Shown here: positions 1-9,835 of the stretch, piece after piece | Numbering within the stretch: position 1 is the first letter of the stretch | Layout of the letters: each line of letters opens with the position of its first letter | Source of the DNA: GCA-2687025 sp964473525 | GTDB taxonomy: Bacteria > Poribacteria > WGA-4E > GCA-2687025 | Assembly (NCBI GenBank): GCA_964473525.1 | Contig: CAYYPK010000007.1 | Location: 62,001 to 126,000, forward strand | Length of the DNA stretch: 64,000 nucleotides | Direction of reading: 5' to 3' | Notes under the pieces: model-generated | Told to the model about the DNA's origin: nothing | Seen by the model: only the letters and a program-made list of their open reading frames with translations | Database searches by the model: none | Made by a program: the position numbers and the translations under genes

Positions 1-1
1 T

Positions 2-1255
2 CTCACCTCGCTGCTGGCCCTGGCGTTGGTGGGTGTGATCGTTGGATGCGCCCCCTACCAGGAAACATGGACCCATCCGGACCTCGCCGAGGCGTCGGCC
101 GCGGCAGACTACGTTGCGTTGGACGCGGTAGCGCATCGCGTCATCCTGTTCGGGGACGGCGGCGCGTCGGACGTCGATCCGCTGGATCCCGCGCGGCTCA
201 TGGACCCCACGCTCGTGGCCCTCGCGAGCCGGGCCGGGGAGATACCTGACCGTACCACGGTCGCTGTCCTGGGCGACACGGTGTACCCAAAGGGCGTGCC
301 TCCCGAGGGCGAGAGGCACGCGGCCGCGCGCAAGAGGGCCGAGGACGCCCTTGCCGCTCAGTTGGCGGCGATTACGAGCGATGGCGCGCGCGCCGTCCTC
401 GTGGCGGGCAACCACGACTGGAAGTACGGTTTGGAAGGTGTAGGCAGGCAGGCGGACATGGCGCGGCAGTACCCAGCCGGCGGGCAAGCCGACATTCGCT
501 TCGCGCCAAAGCCCGGTCTACCTGGACCCGAGACCATCGACATATCGAGCCACGTGCGCCTCATCGCGCTGGACACCGAGTGGTGGATTCGTGGCCACCA
601 CCAGCCGGGCGACGAAGAGCGGATCAGCGCGGAACTCGCTGCCGCTTTGGCGGACGCGGGCGGCCGTCGATGTGTCGTCATCGCGCACCACCCAATCGTC
701 TCGCATGGGCCGCACGGTGGCGTCTACGACATGCGAAAACGCTTCGTGAAGCCTTTCCCGTCTCCGCTCGTGGGCGCTGTCCTGGGTTCCGCCATCGGCG
801 GCGGCCTTTCCCTTCTGAAGGGGGAATTCTGGCCCCTGCCGTTCGTTCTGTACGGCGGCGCTCTCGCCGCGTACATGCCGACAGATGCAAACTTCACCGT
901 CCTACACGGAATCGCCAGTCGCGGACAGGACATCCACACCCCGCCGTACCAACACATGTTGGCGACGCTCGGCGCTGCATTCGCCGAGAACAAGCCATTC
1001 GTGTACGCCTCGGGGCACGAGCACATACTCGAAGCCCTCGACGGCGGCGACATGGCGGACTATCTCCTGGTCAGCGGCGCGGGGTCCAAGAAGAGCTCGT
1101 TCAAGCACGGGGCCGGCACGCTGTTCGGAACGTACGGCGAGGGCTTCATGCTTCTCGACTTCCTGCGCGACGGAGGCGTCGAGCTGCGCGTTATCACGAC
1201 GGACGACGCGCCGGAGGCTGGCTGCGTCGCGTTCACCATGCGACTCGAAGACTAA
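2..1255 (+). CDS. Metallophosphoesterase lipoprotein, 5' end cut by window
   Basis: The frame is open from base 2, so the true start lies left of the window. The visible N-terminus is hydrophobic and ends in a lipobox (IVGC, Cys at about 47-49), so the mature protein should be a lipid-anchored envelope protein. The calcineurin-like phosphoesterase motifs appear in order: FGDGG, LGDTVY, GNHDW, AHHP and GHEH, which together bind a two-metal centre. The pattern resembles purple-acid-phosphatase-type enzymes. Between AHHP and GHEH lies an unusual hydrophobic stretch (about bases 770-880) rich in Gly/Leu/Ala that could be a membrane-associated insertion. The natural substrate is unknown. It precedes the oxidoreductase gene by 26 bases, so the two may be co-transcribed. 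Confidence 0.85.
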   Translation, partial: LTSLLALALVGVIVGCAPYQETWTHPDLAEASAAADYVALDAVAHRVILFGDGGASDVDPLDPARLMDPTLVALASRAGEIPDRTTVAVLGDTVYPKGVPPEGERHAAARKRAEDALAAQLAAITSDGARAVLVAGNHDWKYGLEGVGRQADMARQYPAGGQADIRFAPKPGLPGPETIDISSHVRLIALDTEWWIRGHHQPGDEERISAELAAALADAGGRRCVVIAHHPIVSHGPHGGVYDMRKRFVKPFPSPLVGAVLGSAIGGGLSLLKGEFWPLPFVLYGGALAAYMPTDANFTVLHGIASRGQDIHTPPYQHMLATLGAAFAENKPFVYASGHEHILEALDGGDMADYLLVSGAGSKKSSFKHGAGTLFGTYGEGFMLLDFLRDGGVELRVITTDDAPEAGCVAFTMRLED

Positions 1256-1281
1256 CTTCCAGTAGACAGGGAGACGTTGAA

Positions 1282-2412
1282 ATGTCCAAGACGCACCGCG
1301 TCGGCGTCATCGGGTTCGCTCATATGCACGTGAACGGGATGATCGACAGCTTCGCCAAGCTGCCCAACGTCGAGTGGGTAGCGTGCGCGGACACCGTGCC
1401 GGTCGTGCCGTCCATCTCGGAGGCTGACTCGACGCGCAAGGCGAACCTCAAGCGCGCCCTCGAACACACCGGCATCCCAACGGCCTACGACGACTATCGC
1501 GAGATGCTCGACTCCGAGACGTGCGACATCATCGTCTTCTGCCCGGAGAACGCCCGCCACGGCGAGGTAGCAGAGGCTATCGCGGCCGCCGGTAGTCACA
1601 TGATGACCGAGAAGCCGATGGCGGCAAGCCTGGGAGAGGCGCTTCGCATGACGCGCGCCGCGGACGCCGCAGGCGTGTCGCTCATGGTGAACTGGCCCAT
1701 CACCTGGTCTCCCGGCATCCGCAAGATGAAGGAACTGCTGGACGCGGGGACCGTCGGCGACACGTGGGAGGTGAAGTGGCGTAACGGCGCATCCATGGGG
1801 CCGCTCGCGTACGGCCAGGACATCACGGACGCCGAGAAGGGCGCCGAGTGGTGGCATCAGGCGGCGCCGGGCGGCGGCGCGCTGCTGGATTACTGCTGCT
1901 ACGGCGCGTGTCTGTCCCGTTGGCTCATCGGCGAGCCCGCCGTCTCCGCGTTTGGGATGAAGGCGAACTTGACCAGCCACTACGGCGACGCGGACGACAA
2001 CGCCGTTATCACCGTGCGCTTCCCCAAAGCCATCAGCATCCTCGAGGGCACGTGGACGACCTGGAACGTCGGCGTTCCGACCGGTCCTATCGTCTACGGG
2101 ACGGAGGGAACCCTCGTCTCGACGTCGAAACAGGTGGGAGATCGGCGCGTGCCAGCGGTCGCGGTCCACACGTCTCGCGGCTATGGGGGCGGTGAGCCCG
2201 ATGAACTCGTCGAAGGCGACCCGCTGCCAGAGGGGCGGACGACACTCGCCGAGGAGTTCATCCATCACATCGAGACGGGAGATGCGCTCCACCTCACGCT
2301 TGGCGCGGAGTTCAACCTCGAAGCGATGGCGATACTAGACGCGGGCATCCGATCCGCCGCCAACGGCCGCATGGAATCGGTGGATGACGCGAACTGGCGC
2401 ATCGGTTACTGA
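1282..2412 (+). CDS. Gfo/Idh/MocA family NAD(P)-dependent oxidoreductase
   Basis: A 376-residue protein with a Rossmann N-terminus (RVGVIGFAHMH), the family EKP motif (MMTEKPMA, near residue 113) and a C-terminal alpha/beta substrate domain containing GGGALLDYCCYG. Members oxidise or epimerise sugars, inositols and related polyols with NAD(P). The frame stays open far upstream, but the start was placed at the ATG preceded by AGGGAG about 8 bases away; the upstream part only shadows the phosphoesterase. The nucleotide loop reads GFAHMH instead of the usual GxGxxG end, a variant common in uncharacterised subfamilies. Substrate cannot be inferred. Confidence 0.88.
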   Translation: MSKTHRVGVIGFAHMHVNGMIDSFAKLPNVEWVACADTVPVVPSISEADSTRKANLKRALEHTGIPTAYDDYREMLDSETCDIIVFCPENARHGEVAEAIAAAGSHMMTEKPMAASLGEALRMTRAADAAGVSLMVNWPITWSPGIRKMKELLDAGTVGDTWEVKWRNGASMGPLAYGQDITDAEKGAEWWHQAAPGGGALLDYCCYGACLSRWLIGEPAVSAFGMKANLTSHYGDADDNAVITVRFPKAISILEGTWTTWNVGVPTGPIVYGTEGTLVSTSKQVGDRRVPAVAVHTSRGYGGGEPDELVEGDPLPEGRTTLAEEFIHHIETGDALHLTLGAEFNLEAMAILDAGIRSAANGRMESVDDANWRIGY

Positions 2413-2705
2413 CCGCCCCAATCCAGACGCCCTTCGCCTACGAGAAGCTGTAAGGGAAGGACGAGACCGACTACCAGCGCTGCACGCGATGTCGACGTGT
2501 GCCCAGGCCCACCGTCCCGCCAAGAGGCAGGCGTCGCGCGACCACCCGCGAGCCATACGAAATCCGACGACTCTTACTCCGATTTAAGTAAACCCCACCG
2601 ACGGGCGGTCCGTTTCCTGAGCACATCGCGTTGCGCCGCGCGTTGTCCCTAGTGGGGTTCGATCCATCCACCGGCGTCGCTTCCTCTTGGAGAGGGGCCA
2701 CAAGC

Positions 2706-2996
2706 ATGATCCACGCTGAGACCTCTCGTGACCTGTCCCGCGAAGAACGCAGAGACCGCTACCGCGACCTCGCCCGCGCGGTGATTGAACTGGCATGGCG
2801 AGACGCCCGCGCGGATTCACGCGCGACGGACATCGTCCACGCCGAGGCCCGTGAGTTCCTTACGGGAGACGCCGCCGAAGTATGGGCGGACATGGCCCAG
2901 TTCGATCTGAGACGACTGCGCCTCCTCATCGAGCAGGAGATGCCAGCTCCCTACGAGACCGCATCCCCCGACTCGGACGCTGCGCTCGCGCGATAG
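2706..2996 (+). CDS. Small hypothetical protein, 96 residues
   Basis: The ATG has a good ribosome-binding site (GGAGAGGGG, 8 bases upstream). The product is charged and predicted helical, rich in Arg, Glu, Asp and Ala, with no signal peptide or membrane segment. I recognise no domain. It stands alone between the oxidoreductase and the repeat-protein cluster and is followed by a GC-rich hairpin. The 293 bases before it (2413-2705) hold no gene I can support. Confidence 0.5.
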   Translation: MIHAETSRDLSREERRDRYRDLARAVIELAWRDARADSRATDIVHAEAREFLTGDAAEVWADMAQFDLRRLRLLIEQEMPAPYETASPDSDAALAR

Positions 2997-3001
2997 AGCC
3001 A

Positions 3002-3030
3002 GGCCGCCCCAAGCGCGCGGCCGGGCCTTT
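3002..3030 (+). terminator. GC-rich hairpin, possible terminator
   Basis: GGCCGC (3002-3007) pairs exactly with GCGGCC (3017-3022) around a 9-base loop, followed by GGGCCTTTCATT. It sits just after the stop of the 96-residue gene. The T tract is short, so an intrinsic terminator is only plausible. The rest of 2997-3320 contains no gene and should hold the promoter of the repeat-protein cluster. Confidence 0.35.
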
Positions 3031-3320
3031 CATTCGCACGCATGATTACCTATCATGTAGCAGAAGATTTGTGTCCGTCGTGACAGACGGGCATGTGAGC
3101 GTGCGCTCTGTCGCCACGCTCACCTCGCGCGTGTGGTAGTCATGGGGCTAGGTGATATGCAGCGCCCGTTCGCAGCGTACCCGGCCCTCTGTCGTCGTGT
3201 GCATCGCCGATGCTCGCCCGCCACCGCGCCCTCCAGCGGCGCGAATAGACCCGCCGCCAACATCTCGTCTCCGATGACGAACGACCGGCATCCGCCGCGG
3301 ATCGCCGATGGAGTTTCCAC

Positions 3321-6300
3321 ATGCGACGACTCGTATGCCTGGTAGCCGTGTGCACGCTGGTACTGCCGCTGGCGAAGGCGCAGATTCGCGTCGATCCGCT
3401 ACGTGGAGGGTTGGGCGGAGCCGCGGTCGTTGGGCCGGATTTCGTCGCGACGCCTGGACACCTCGAGGATCGAGTTGGGAACAGCGACGGCGTGGCCAAT
3501 CCCGGCGAAAGGATCGAGATCTGGTTCGCGCTCGAGAACAGCGGCGCGGCGCAGGCGCGAGATGTCCGCGCCACCGTGGAAACCGATGACCCGCGCGTGG
3601 ACTTCCGGCACGTCAACCACGTGGACCCGACTTGGGATCGTGGTGACGTCAACATGCTCAGCATACCGACTCCCATAGCGTCGGACGCGTCGTCTGGCGA
3701 CGTCGTTGTAGTGCTCACCTTCGTCGCGAGCAACGGCGGCCCCTGGCGCTTTGTCGTGACCTTCCCTATCGTCGCGCCATCGGTGCGTTTCACGCGCGAG
3801 GACACCGCCATCGTCGACCCGTACCCGGCAGGCGATGGAGATGGAATCGTCGAGCCGGGCGAACGGGTCCACGTGACCCTGACCCTCCGCAACAAAGGCG
3901 CTGACGCCGCGCCGACCGCCCGCGTGGCGGTCACGGTGCTGGACCCGGAAGCAACTGTTGTAGTAGGCGAGGCGACCCACAGAGAGTGGCCGTCGGGCGA
4001 GACCCGGCCGACCAGTTTCGTGATCGATGTCGGTCCTGACTTCGTCGCGGGAGACCTATCGCTGTTCTTCCACGTGAGCGCCGACGTGTGGGGACCATGG
4101 CAGTTCAGCGAGGTCGTACCGGTGGAGGTCCCCGACCCGGACTTCGTCCTCCGAAACACCTGGATCTACGACGCCGCCCCTGGCGGCGACGGTGACGGAG
4201 CCCTGGATGTCGCCGAGACAGCGCGGCCTCGCGTACGCCTTCGGAACATAGGCGCTGGCGCCGCGAGAGACGTCGAGGTGAACGTGACGGTGGACCACCC
4301 GGGGGTGACAGTCGGGCGGGGGCGCATCAACCACGGCGTTTGGCGCGCGGGCGAGGCGCGCAACAACTCCGCGCTCAGCTTTGAGGTCGCCACGAACGCG
4401 ACGCCTGGGGATTTCATCGCGACCGTTGTCGTCACGGCGGATGGAGCCGGTCCGTGGCGGTTCGACGTCCCGTTCACGGTCGTCGAGCCGGATGTCTCCT
4501 TCGTGTTGGAGCGGGCGTGGGTGTTCGACCCTGAGCCTGGAGGCAACGGCGACCGGCGCGCGAACCGTGGAGAGCGATTCTACCAACGCGTGCGTGTGAC
4601 CAACGCCGGGACAGACACCGCGTACGGTGTTTCCGTCGGCGTATCGACGGAGGACCAGGATCTGACAGTCGCTGTTGGCGAGCGAAGCTATGCCGGGTGG
4701 CCAGCAGGAGTCAGACGCAGCAACGGCGAGTTCATACTCGATGTCGCCCCCGACGCCCAGCCTCACTCCGCGACGTTGTCCGTTACGGTCACCACGGCTC
4801 AGGGCGGATCGTGGCAGTTCGCGCTTACCACCCCCATCCGCTACGCGTCTGTCGACTTCGACATCCAGACCGCGTGGGTCTTCGATCCTCAGCCCGGAGG
4901 GGATCGTGACGGCGAGGCGGAGGCTGGGGAGAGGGTGCTGCCGCGCCTCAGGCTGCGCAACGTGGGCTCCGCCGAAGCCCAGAACGTCCGAGTAGAGCTC
5001 AGCTCCGCTGACGCGGACATCGACGTCAGACGGGGCGAGAGCTCTCACGCCACATGGCCCGCTGGCCGAGCCAGGAACATCGCTGACTTCGTCCTCCGCG
5101 TCGATAAGCACGCGGCTGTCCGCGACGTAGAACTGCGCGCGACGATCTACGCGGACAACGGTGGGCCGTGGCGCCTCGTCTGGACACTCCCAATCGCGGG
5201 CCCTGCCGTGGACTTCGCGTTCATCGACGCTATCCCGCATAAGATTGAGGCCGGGGATTGGCGATCAACGGGGATCCGCCTCAAGCACACTGGGAGCGAG
5301 CCCCTCACGGACGTGACAGTCACACTCCTCACGGCCGACACGGACGTCACCGTGAGAACGGCCGAGGCGAACGTCGCTGCCTGGATGCCGGGAGAAACGG
5401 TGGGGCCGCTCTGGTTCCCTCTGCACGTGCACAACCTCGCCATGCCGCACACTGCCCCCATGGTCATCACTGTATCCACCACTGACGGCGGCCTCTGGCC
5501 ATTCGAGTATTCCATCACCCTCAAGCGGACGCTCAAGTTCAAGCTCAGAACGTCGGCGATTGCGGACGCTGCGCCCGGCGGGAATGCAGATGGCGTCGCC
5601 AATCCCGGCGAGACGGTCTCGCCGACGATCGGCCTCTACAACGTCAGCCCAGCGCGCTCCATCGGCGTCGTGGTCACGCTGAGCACGGATGACCCGGACA
5701 TCACAGTCGTAGACAGCATCGAGGAAGTGGATGAATGGCGTCCAGGGCGGACGTTGACGCTGTCGGGCTACTCGTTCCTGATCGCTGATGACGCCACGGC
5801 GCACGATGTCAGTGTGCAAGTGACTGTCACGGCGGACCACGGGAGCCCGCAGGAGTATTCCTTCACCTTCCCGATTGCGAGGAGGCAGCCGGACTTTGTC
5901 CTGCGCAATTCGTGGGTGTTTGACCCCGAACCGGGCGCGGATCACGATGGTCAGGCAACCCCCGGCGAGCGTGTGTTTCCGCGCGCGCGTCTCACGAACA
6001 TCGGCGTAGGCTCCGGCACGAGCGTGCGGGTGGAGCTGGTGATCGCAGACTCAGACATCACCGTGGTAAACGGCGTCGTGACACACGACGTCTGGCCAGC
6101 CGGGGAGACCCGGAACAACAACGGCTTCATCCTCGACATCGCCAGCGACGCGTCTGCTCATGGCGTATCTGCGGTCGTTGTCGTGACAGCCGACGATGGT
6201 GGCCCGTGGCAATTCGTCATAGCGATCCCGGTCGCTGAGGCGCCAGCGGCGGCGACAGCGCTCCTCGCGAACTTCCCGAATCCCTTCAACCCTGAAACGT

Positions 6301-6542
6301 GGATACCGTTCGACCTGTCGGAGGACGCGGAGACCACCGTCCATATCTACGACGGAGCAGGGCGTGTCGTTAGGCGCTTGGACCTCGGATGGCTACCCGC
6401 TGGCGCGTATCGACGGCGGGCCACCGCCGCCTACTGGGACGGCCGCAACGCGGTCGGCGAAGCTGTGGCCAGCGGTGTATACATGTACGAATTGCGCGCC
6501 GGAAACCACCGAGAGATGCGGCGCATGATCGTGCGCAAGTAG
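3321..6542 (+). CDS. Giant secreted repeat protein 1 (eight Ig/CARDB-like repeats + sorting domain)
   Basis: A 1073-residue exported protein. A signal peptide (about 20 residues, ending LAKAQ) is followed by eight repeats of about 118 residues. Most open with a W(V/I)xDP.PGGxxDG segment and an A/NPGER motif, then a beta-rich part ending GGPWxF. The acidic DxDG-like loop suggests calcium binding; repeat 6 lacks it. The last 90 residues form the FlgD-like C-terminal domain with NFPNPFNPETWIPF, YWDGRN and a basic end (MIVRK), resembling sorting domains of FCB bacteria. It is the first of three tandem paralogues; 21 bases separate it from the next start. The role is probably surface, matrix or adhesion; no enzyme domain is visible. 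GATGGAG precedes the ATG. Confidence 0.8.
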   Translation: MRRLVCLVAVCTLVLPLAKAQIRVDPLRGGLGGAAVVGPDFVATPGHLEDRVGNSDGVANPGERIEIWFALENSGAAQARDVRATVETDDPRVDFRHVNHVDPTWDRGDVNMLSIPTPIASDASSGDVVVVLTFVASNGGPWRFVVTFPIVAPSVRFTREDTAIVDPYPAGDGDGIVEPGERVHVTLTLRNKGADAAPTARVAVTVLDPEATVVVGEATHREWPSGETRPTSFVIDVGPDFVAGDLSLFFHVSADVWGPWQFSEVVPVEVPDPDFVLRNTWIYDAAPGGDGDGALDVAETARPRVRLRNIGAGAARDVEVNVTVDHPGVTVGRGRINHGVWRAGEARNNSALSFEVATNATPGDFIATVVVTADGAGPWRFDVPFTVVEPDVSFVLERAWVFDPEPGGNGDRRANRGERFYQRVRVTNAGTDTAYGVSVGVSTEDQDLTVAVGERSYAGWPAGVRRSNGEFILDVAPDAQPHSATLSVTVTTAQGGSWQFALTTPIRYASVDFDIQTAWVFDPQPGGDRDGEAEAGERVLPRLRLRNVGSAEAQNVRVELSSADADIDVRRGESSHATWPAGRARNIADFVLRVDKHAAVRDVELRATIYADNGGPWRLVWTLPIAGPAVDFAFIDAIPHKIEAGDWRSTGIRLKHTGSEPLTDVTVTLLTADTDVTVRTAEANVAAWMPGETVGPLWFPLHVHNLAMPHTAPMVITVSTTDGGLWPFEYSITLKRTLKFKLRTSAIADAAPGGNADGVANPGETVSPTIGLYNVSPARSIGVVVTLSTDDPDITVVDSIEEVDEWRPGRTLTLSGYSFLIADDATAHDVSVQVTVTADHGSPQEYSFTFPIARRQPDFVLRNSWVFDPEPGADHDGQATPGERVFPRARLTNIGVGSGTSVRVELVIADSDITVVNGVVTHDVWPAGETRNNNGFILDIASDASAHGVSAVVVVTADDGGPWQFVIAIPVAEAPAAATALLANFPNPFNPETWIPFDLSEDAETTVHIYDGAGRVVRRLDLGWLPAGAYRRRATAAYWDGRNAVGEAVASGVYMYELRAGNHREMRRMIVRK

Positions 6543-6563
6543 CGCACCGAGGGAGGAGTGAAC

Positions 6564-8921
6564 ATGTGGAATCAGCGCGTGAGGCGGGCGGCCCTCGTTA
6601 CGCTCGTAGCCATCTCGACCACCGTGTCGGCGGCCACCATACAGGGCATTGATGCCGCAGGCGTGGGGATGGGCGGCATTGCGGTATTTGGCCCAGACAT
6701 CGTCGCGAGGCGGGCATGGATCTCCGACCCGTCGGGCAACGGCGATGGGATGGCGAACCCCGGTGAGCAGGTAGTCCTGAACGTCCGGCTGCGCAACTCT
6801 GGAATCTCGGGCGCCACGAACGCGCGGGTCACCGTGAGCACCGACGACCCCGCAGTCGACATGTCCACGTACACCGCTAGGCGGTCCACGTGGCCGGTCG
6901 ATGACCCCGCGAGCTACGCCTGGGGAGCTTCCATCAGTCCAGCGGCAGCCCCACATGACGTCACGGTCATCGCCACCGTCACGGCGGACAACGGCGGCCC
7001 GTGGCTCTTCGTCATCACCTTTGCTATCGCGCCGACGCCAGTGGACTTCGCGAGGGTGGACGGCTGGATTACCGACCCGGCGCCGGAGGGCGACAGCGAC
7101 GGTCAGGCGGAGCCCGGCGAGCGCCTGCACATTGGGTCACGGTTCCGACACGAGGGAACGACAGACGCGACCGGCGTGCGCGTCACGCTCCAGAGCCTGG
7201 ACTCCGACCTGTCAGTAGTGGTGGGCTCCGCGACACACGCGGACTGGCCGGCGGGCGAGGAGCGGGACACTGCGTTCGTCGTCGATGTCGCGTCGACGGC
7301 TTCTACCAGGGACGTGCCGGTGTTCATCACCGTCGAAACCGATGGCGAGGATCCGTGGCAGTTCAGCATGTCGATACGCATCATGGGGCAAGATCCAGAC
7401 TTCGAATTCCGAAGCTTCTGGCTCTTCGACCCCGAGCCAGGCGGCAACCGAGACGGTCTTGCTACACCTGGCGAGCGTCTTCTCCCGCGCATTCGTCTCC
7501 GGAACGTGGGCGCAGGCGACGGCAAGGACGTTCGCGTCACGCTCTCGAGCCTTGACGCAGGTGTCAGAATCACGTCAGCGTCCGTGACGCACGCGACATG
7601 GCCCGCGGGCGCCGCGCGCAACAGCCTCGGGCTGGCGATGGATGTATACCCCTTCGCCTCCGCGCATACGGCGACGCTTGTTGCTACGGTGGTTACGGCA
7701 GATGGAGGCGAGTGGGAGTTCCCCATCACCCTCGACATCGGCGCGCCGACGATGGTGATCGAGCACCGCCGCTCGTGGCTCTATGATCCTGAGCCCGGCG
7801 GCAATCGAGACGGAATCGCAAGCCGCGGCGAGCGTGTGCTTCCACGGGTCCGCTTGCGGCAGGCAGGTCCCAGCACCGCCCACAACGTCACCGTCACCCT
7901 TGAGGTCGACGATCCCGACGTCTCCGTCACGGGAAGACCCACGACCTACGACGTCTGGAACCCGGGGTCCGCCCGCACGCTGACGAGCTTCGGAGTGGAA
8001 ATCGCTCGTGACGCGGCGCCCCACGATGTCGCCGCAGTGATCCGCGTGTCCGCGGACAGCGGCGGGTCGTGGGAGTTCCCGTTCGTCTTCCCGATCGCCT
8101 ACCGTCCCGCCGAGTTCGTCCAGCGGAGTGGGTGGGTGTTCGATCCGACGCCAGGTGGCGACAGAGACGGCCAGGCAGAGGCAGGGGAACGTGTGCTCCC
8201 GAGGATTCGACTCCGGCACGTCGGGGCGGAAGACGCCGCCGTCACGGTGCGGCTGACGACATCAGACCCGGATGTCACCATCGTTGCAGGCGAAGTCGCG
8301 CACGACACATGGCCTGCGGGGACGGCTCGGAACAACGTGGGATTCGTCGTCGACATCAGCCCGTTCGCGGCGCCCCACGACGTGGACTTCGTCGTCACGA
8401 CGGATGCCGGAGGAGACACCCAGCAGTTCCAATACACTATCGCCATCGCAGGCCCGTTGGCGAAGCTCGTTGTCGCGGAAGCCTCGCTCCTCGACACCAT
8501 AGGCGACCGAGACCGCATCATCGAGCCAGGCGAATACGTGTCGGCGAGTATCAGGGTGGTGAACGTCGGCTCCAGTCCAATAGTGGGCCTTCGCGGCACC
8601 CTAGTAGCAACAGATGCGGATATCAGGATAATGACCGAAACGGCCGACCACGCTGCTCTCGGGCCAGGCGACGCACTTTGGGTCACGACGCTAACGGCAC
8701 GCATCCTAAATGCCGCTATACCTCGCGAGCTATCGCTTGTGGTGGTCTTCACCAGCGACAACGCCGAGCCGATCCGCGTTGAGTTACCCATGCCGTTGGG
8801 CAGAGACATCGGCATGCGGGTACAAGGGCTCGCGTACAGCGATGCCGGCGAGGGGGCAACGGCGATGGCGAAGCCAACCCAGGAGAGACCGGCGGCGTTC
8901 CCATGCAGGTTCTTAACGTGA
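6564..8921 (+). CDS. Giant secreted repeat protein 2, N-terminal part (frameshifted)
   Basis: Paralogue of the preceding gene. The start was set at the ATG 7 bases after GGAGG (6552-6556) rather than at the GTG at 6558. A signal peptide is followed by repeats 1-6 and the beginning of repeat 7. At 8852-8856 the frame is lost inside a run of five G: one extra G would restore GEGGNGDGEANPGET, which matches the repeat consensus. The last 20 or so residues of this frame are therefore not genuine protein. The rest of the gene continues at 8903. Either an assembly indel, a real mutation or a -1 slip at the G run explains it. Confidence 0.75.
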   Translation: MWNQRVRRAALVTLVAISTTVSAATIQGIDAAGVGMGGIAVFGPDIVARRAWISDPSGNGDGMANPGEQVVLNVRLRNSGISGATNARVTVSTDDPAVDMSTYTARRSTWPVDDPASYAWGASISPAAAPHDVTVIATVTADNGGPWLFVITFAIAPTPVDFARVDGWITDPAPEGDSDGQAEPGERLHIGSRFRHEGTTDATGVRVTLQSLDSDLSVVVGSATHADWPAGEERDTAFVVDVASTASTRDVPVFITVETDGEDPWQFSMSIRIMGQDPDFEFRSFWLFDPEPGGNRDGLATPGERLLPRIRLRNVGAGDGKDVRVTLSSLDAGVRITSASVTHATWPAGAARNSLGLAMDVYPFASAHTATLVATVVTADGGEWEFPITLDIGAPTMVIEHRRSWLYDPEPGGNRDGIASRGERVLPRVRLRQAGPSTAHNVTVTLEVDDPDVSVTGRPTTYDVWNPGSARTLTSFGVEIARDAAPHDVAAVIRVSADSGGSWEFPFVFPIAYRPAEFVQRSGWVFDPTPGGDRDGQAEAGERVLPRIRLRHVGAEDAAVTVRLTTSDPDVTIVAGEVAHDTWPAGTARNNVGFVVDISPFAAPHDVDFVVTTDAGGDTQQFQYTIAIAGPLAKLVVAEASLLDTIGDRDRIIEPGEYVSASIRVVNVGSSPIVGLRGTLVATDADIRIMTETADHAALGPGDALWVTTLTARILNAAIPRELSLVVVFTSDNAEPIRVELPMPLGRDIGMRVQGLAYSDAGEGATAMAKPTQERPAAFPCRFLT

Positions 8922-9814
8922 GTAGGCGGGATCTCAGCAACGTCCAGGTCACCATCACCTTCGACAACCCAGGTGTCACTGTCGTCGAGGATCCGGTTCC
9001 AGTCGCACTGTGGAGGCGGCGAGCCTGGCGCTGGATGACAATCCCCATCCGCATCGAACCCGGCGTCGCGCCGGGGCCGGTCGCCGCCTTGGCAACGGTT
9101 ACGGCGGACCATTCCGATCCGTACGAGCATCCGTTTACAGTCGAAGTGACCGCGGCGCCTCCAGCGTTTGAGTTCCGCAGCGCGTGGATCCGCGACCGCG
9201 CGCCGGACGGGAACGCCGATGGCGTTGCCAACTCCGGCGAGCGTGTCCTCCCTCGCGTACGGATCAAGAACATAGGAGATGGCCCAGGGCAGAACGTGCA
9301 CGCGAGCCTCGTCATCGTCGATTCCGATGTCACCGTCGTGTCGGGCTTCGCGTCTCACAGCACGTGGCCCGCAGGCGAGGCGCGGAACAACGGGTTCATC
9401 CTTGACATCGCGCTGGATGCGACAGCGCACGACGTGCAGGCCGTGCTCAGCGTGGTCGCCGATGACGCGGGGCCGTGGACCTTCAACTTCACGATCCCCA
9501 TCGTCGCCTCCGAAGGCGGTGTCGCGACATCGCTCCTCGCCAACTTCCCGAATCCCTTCAATCCCGAGACGTGGATACCGTTCGAGCTCTCGGACGCCGC
9601 CGAAACAACCATCCGCATCTACGACCCTCGTGGACGCGAGATACGCCAGCTGGATCTTGGGTGGCGACAGGCGGGGTCCTACCTCCGGAGGAATACTGCG
9701 GCCTACTGGGACGGTAGGAACGACCTGGGCGAACGAGTGGCCAGCGGAGTATATATGTACGAGCTGAGTGCAGGAACTCATCGTGAGACGCGGCGTATGA
9801 CCGTGCGCAAGTGA
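8903..9814 (+). CDS. Giant secreted repeat protein 2, C-terminal part (continuation after frameshift)
   Basis: This frame carries the rest of repeat 7, all of repeat 8 (RSAWIRDRAPDGNADG) and the C-terminal sorting domain (NFPNPFNPETWIPFEL, YWDGRN, MTVRK). It has no signal peptide and the ATG at 8903 lies inside a repeat, so it is unlikely to be a separate gene. Read with 6564-8921 it gives a protein of about 1,080 residues, the same size and repeat order as its two neighbours. The downstream paralogue starts 21 bases after its stop. Confidence 0.75.
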   Translation: MQVLNVSRRDLSNVQVTITFDNPGVTVVEDPVPVALWRRRAWRWMTIPIRIEPGVAPGPVAALATVTADHSDPYEHPFTVEVTAAPPAFEFRSAWIRDRAPDGNADGVANSGERVLPRVRIKNIGDGPGQNVHASLVIVDSDVTVVSGFASHSTWPAGEARNNGFILDIALDATAHDVQAVLSVVADDAGPWTFNFTIPIVASEGGVATSLLANFPNPFNPETWIPFELSDAAETTIRIYDPRGREIRQLDLGWRQAGSYLRRNTAAYWDGRNDLGERVASGVYMYELSAGTHRETRRMTVRK

Positions 9815-9835
9815 CGCCGCGTGGGAGGCATGAAC

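Noticed and set aside
580..1281. Upstream extension of the oxidoreductase frame
   Set aside because: It overlaps the phosphoesterase in another frame, is Arg-rich, and the RBS-supported ATG at 1282 starts the real protein.
2650..2672. GGGGTTCGATCC resembling a tRNA T-loop
   Set aside because: The flanking bases do not form a T stem and no D or anticodon arm fits.
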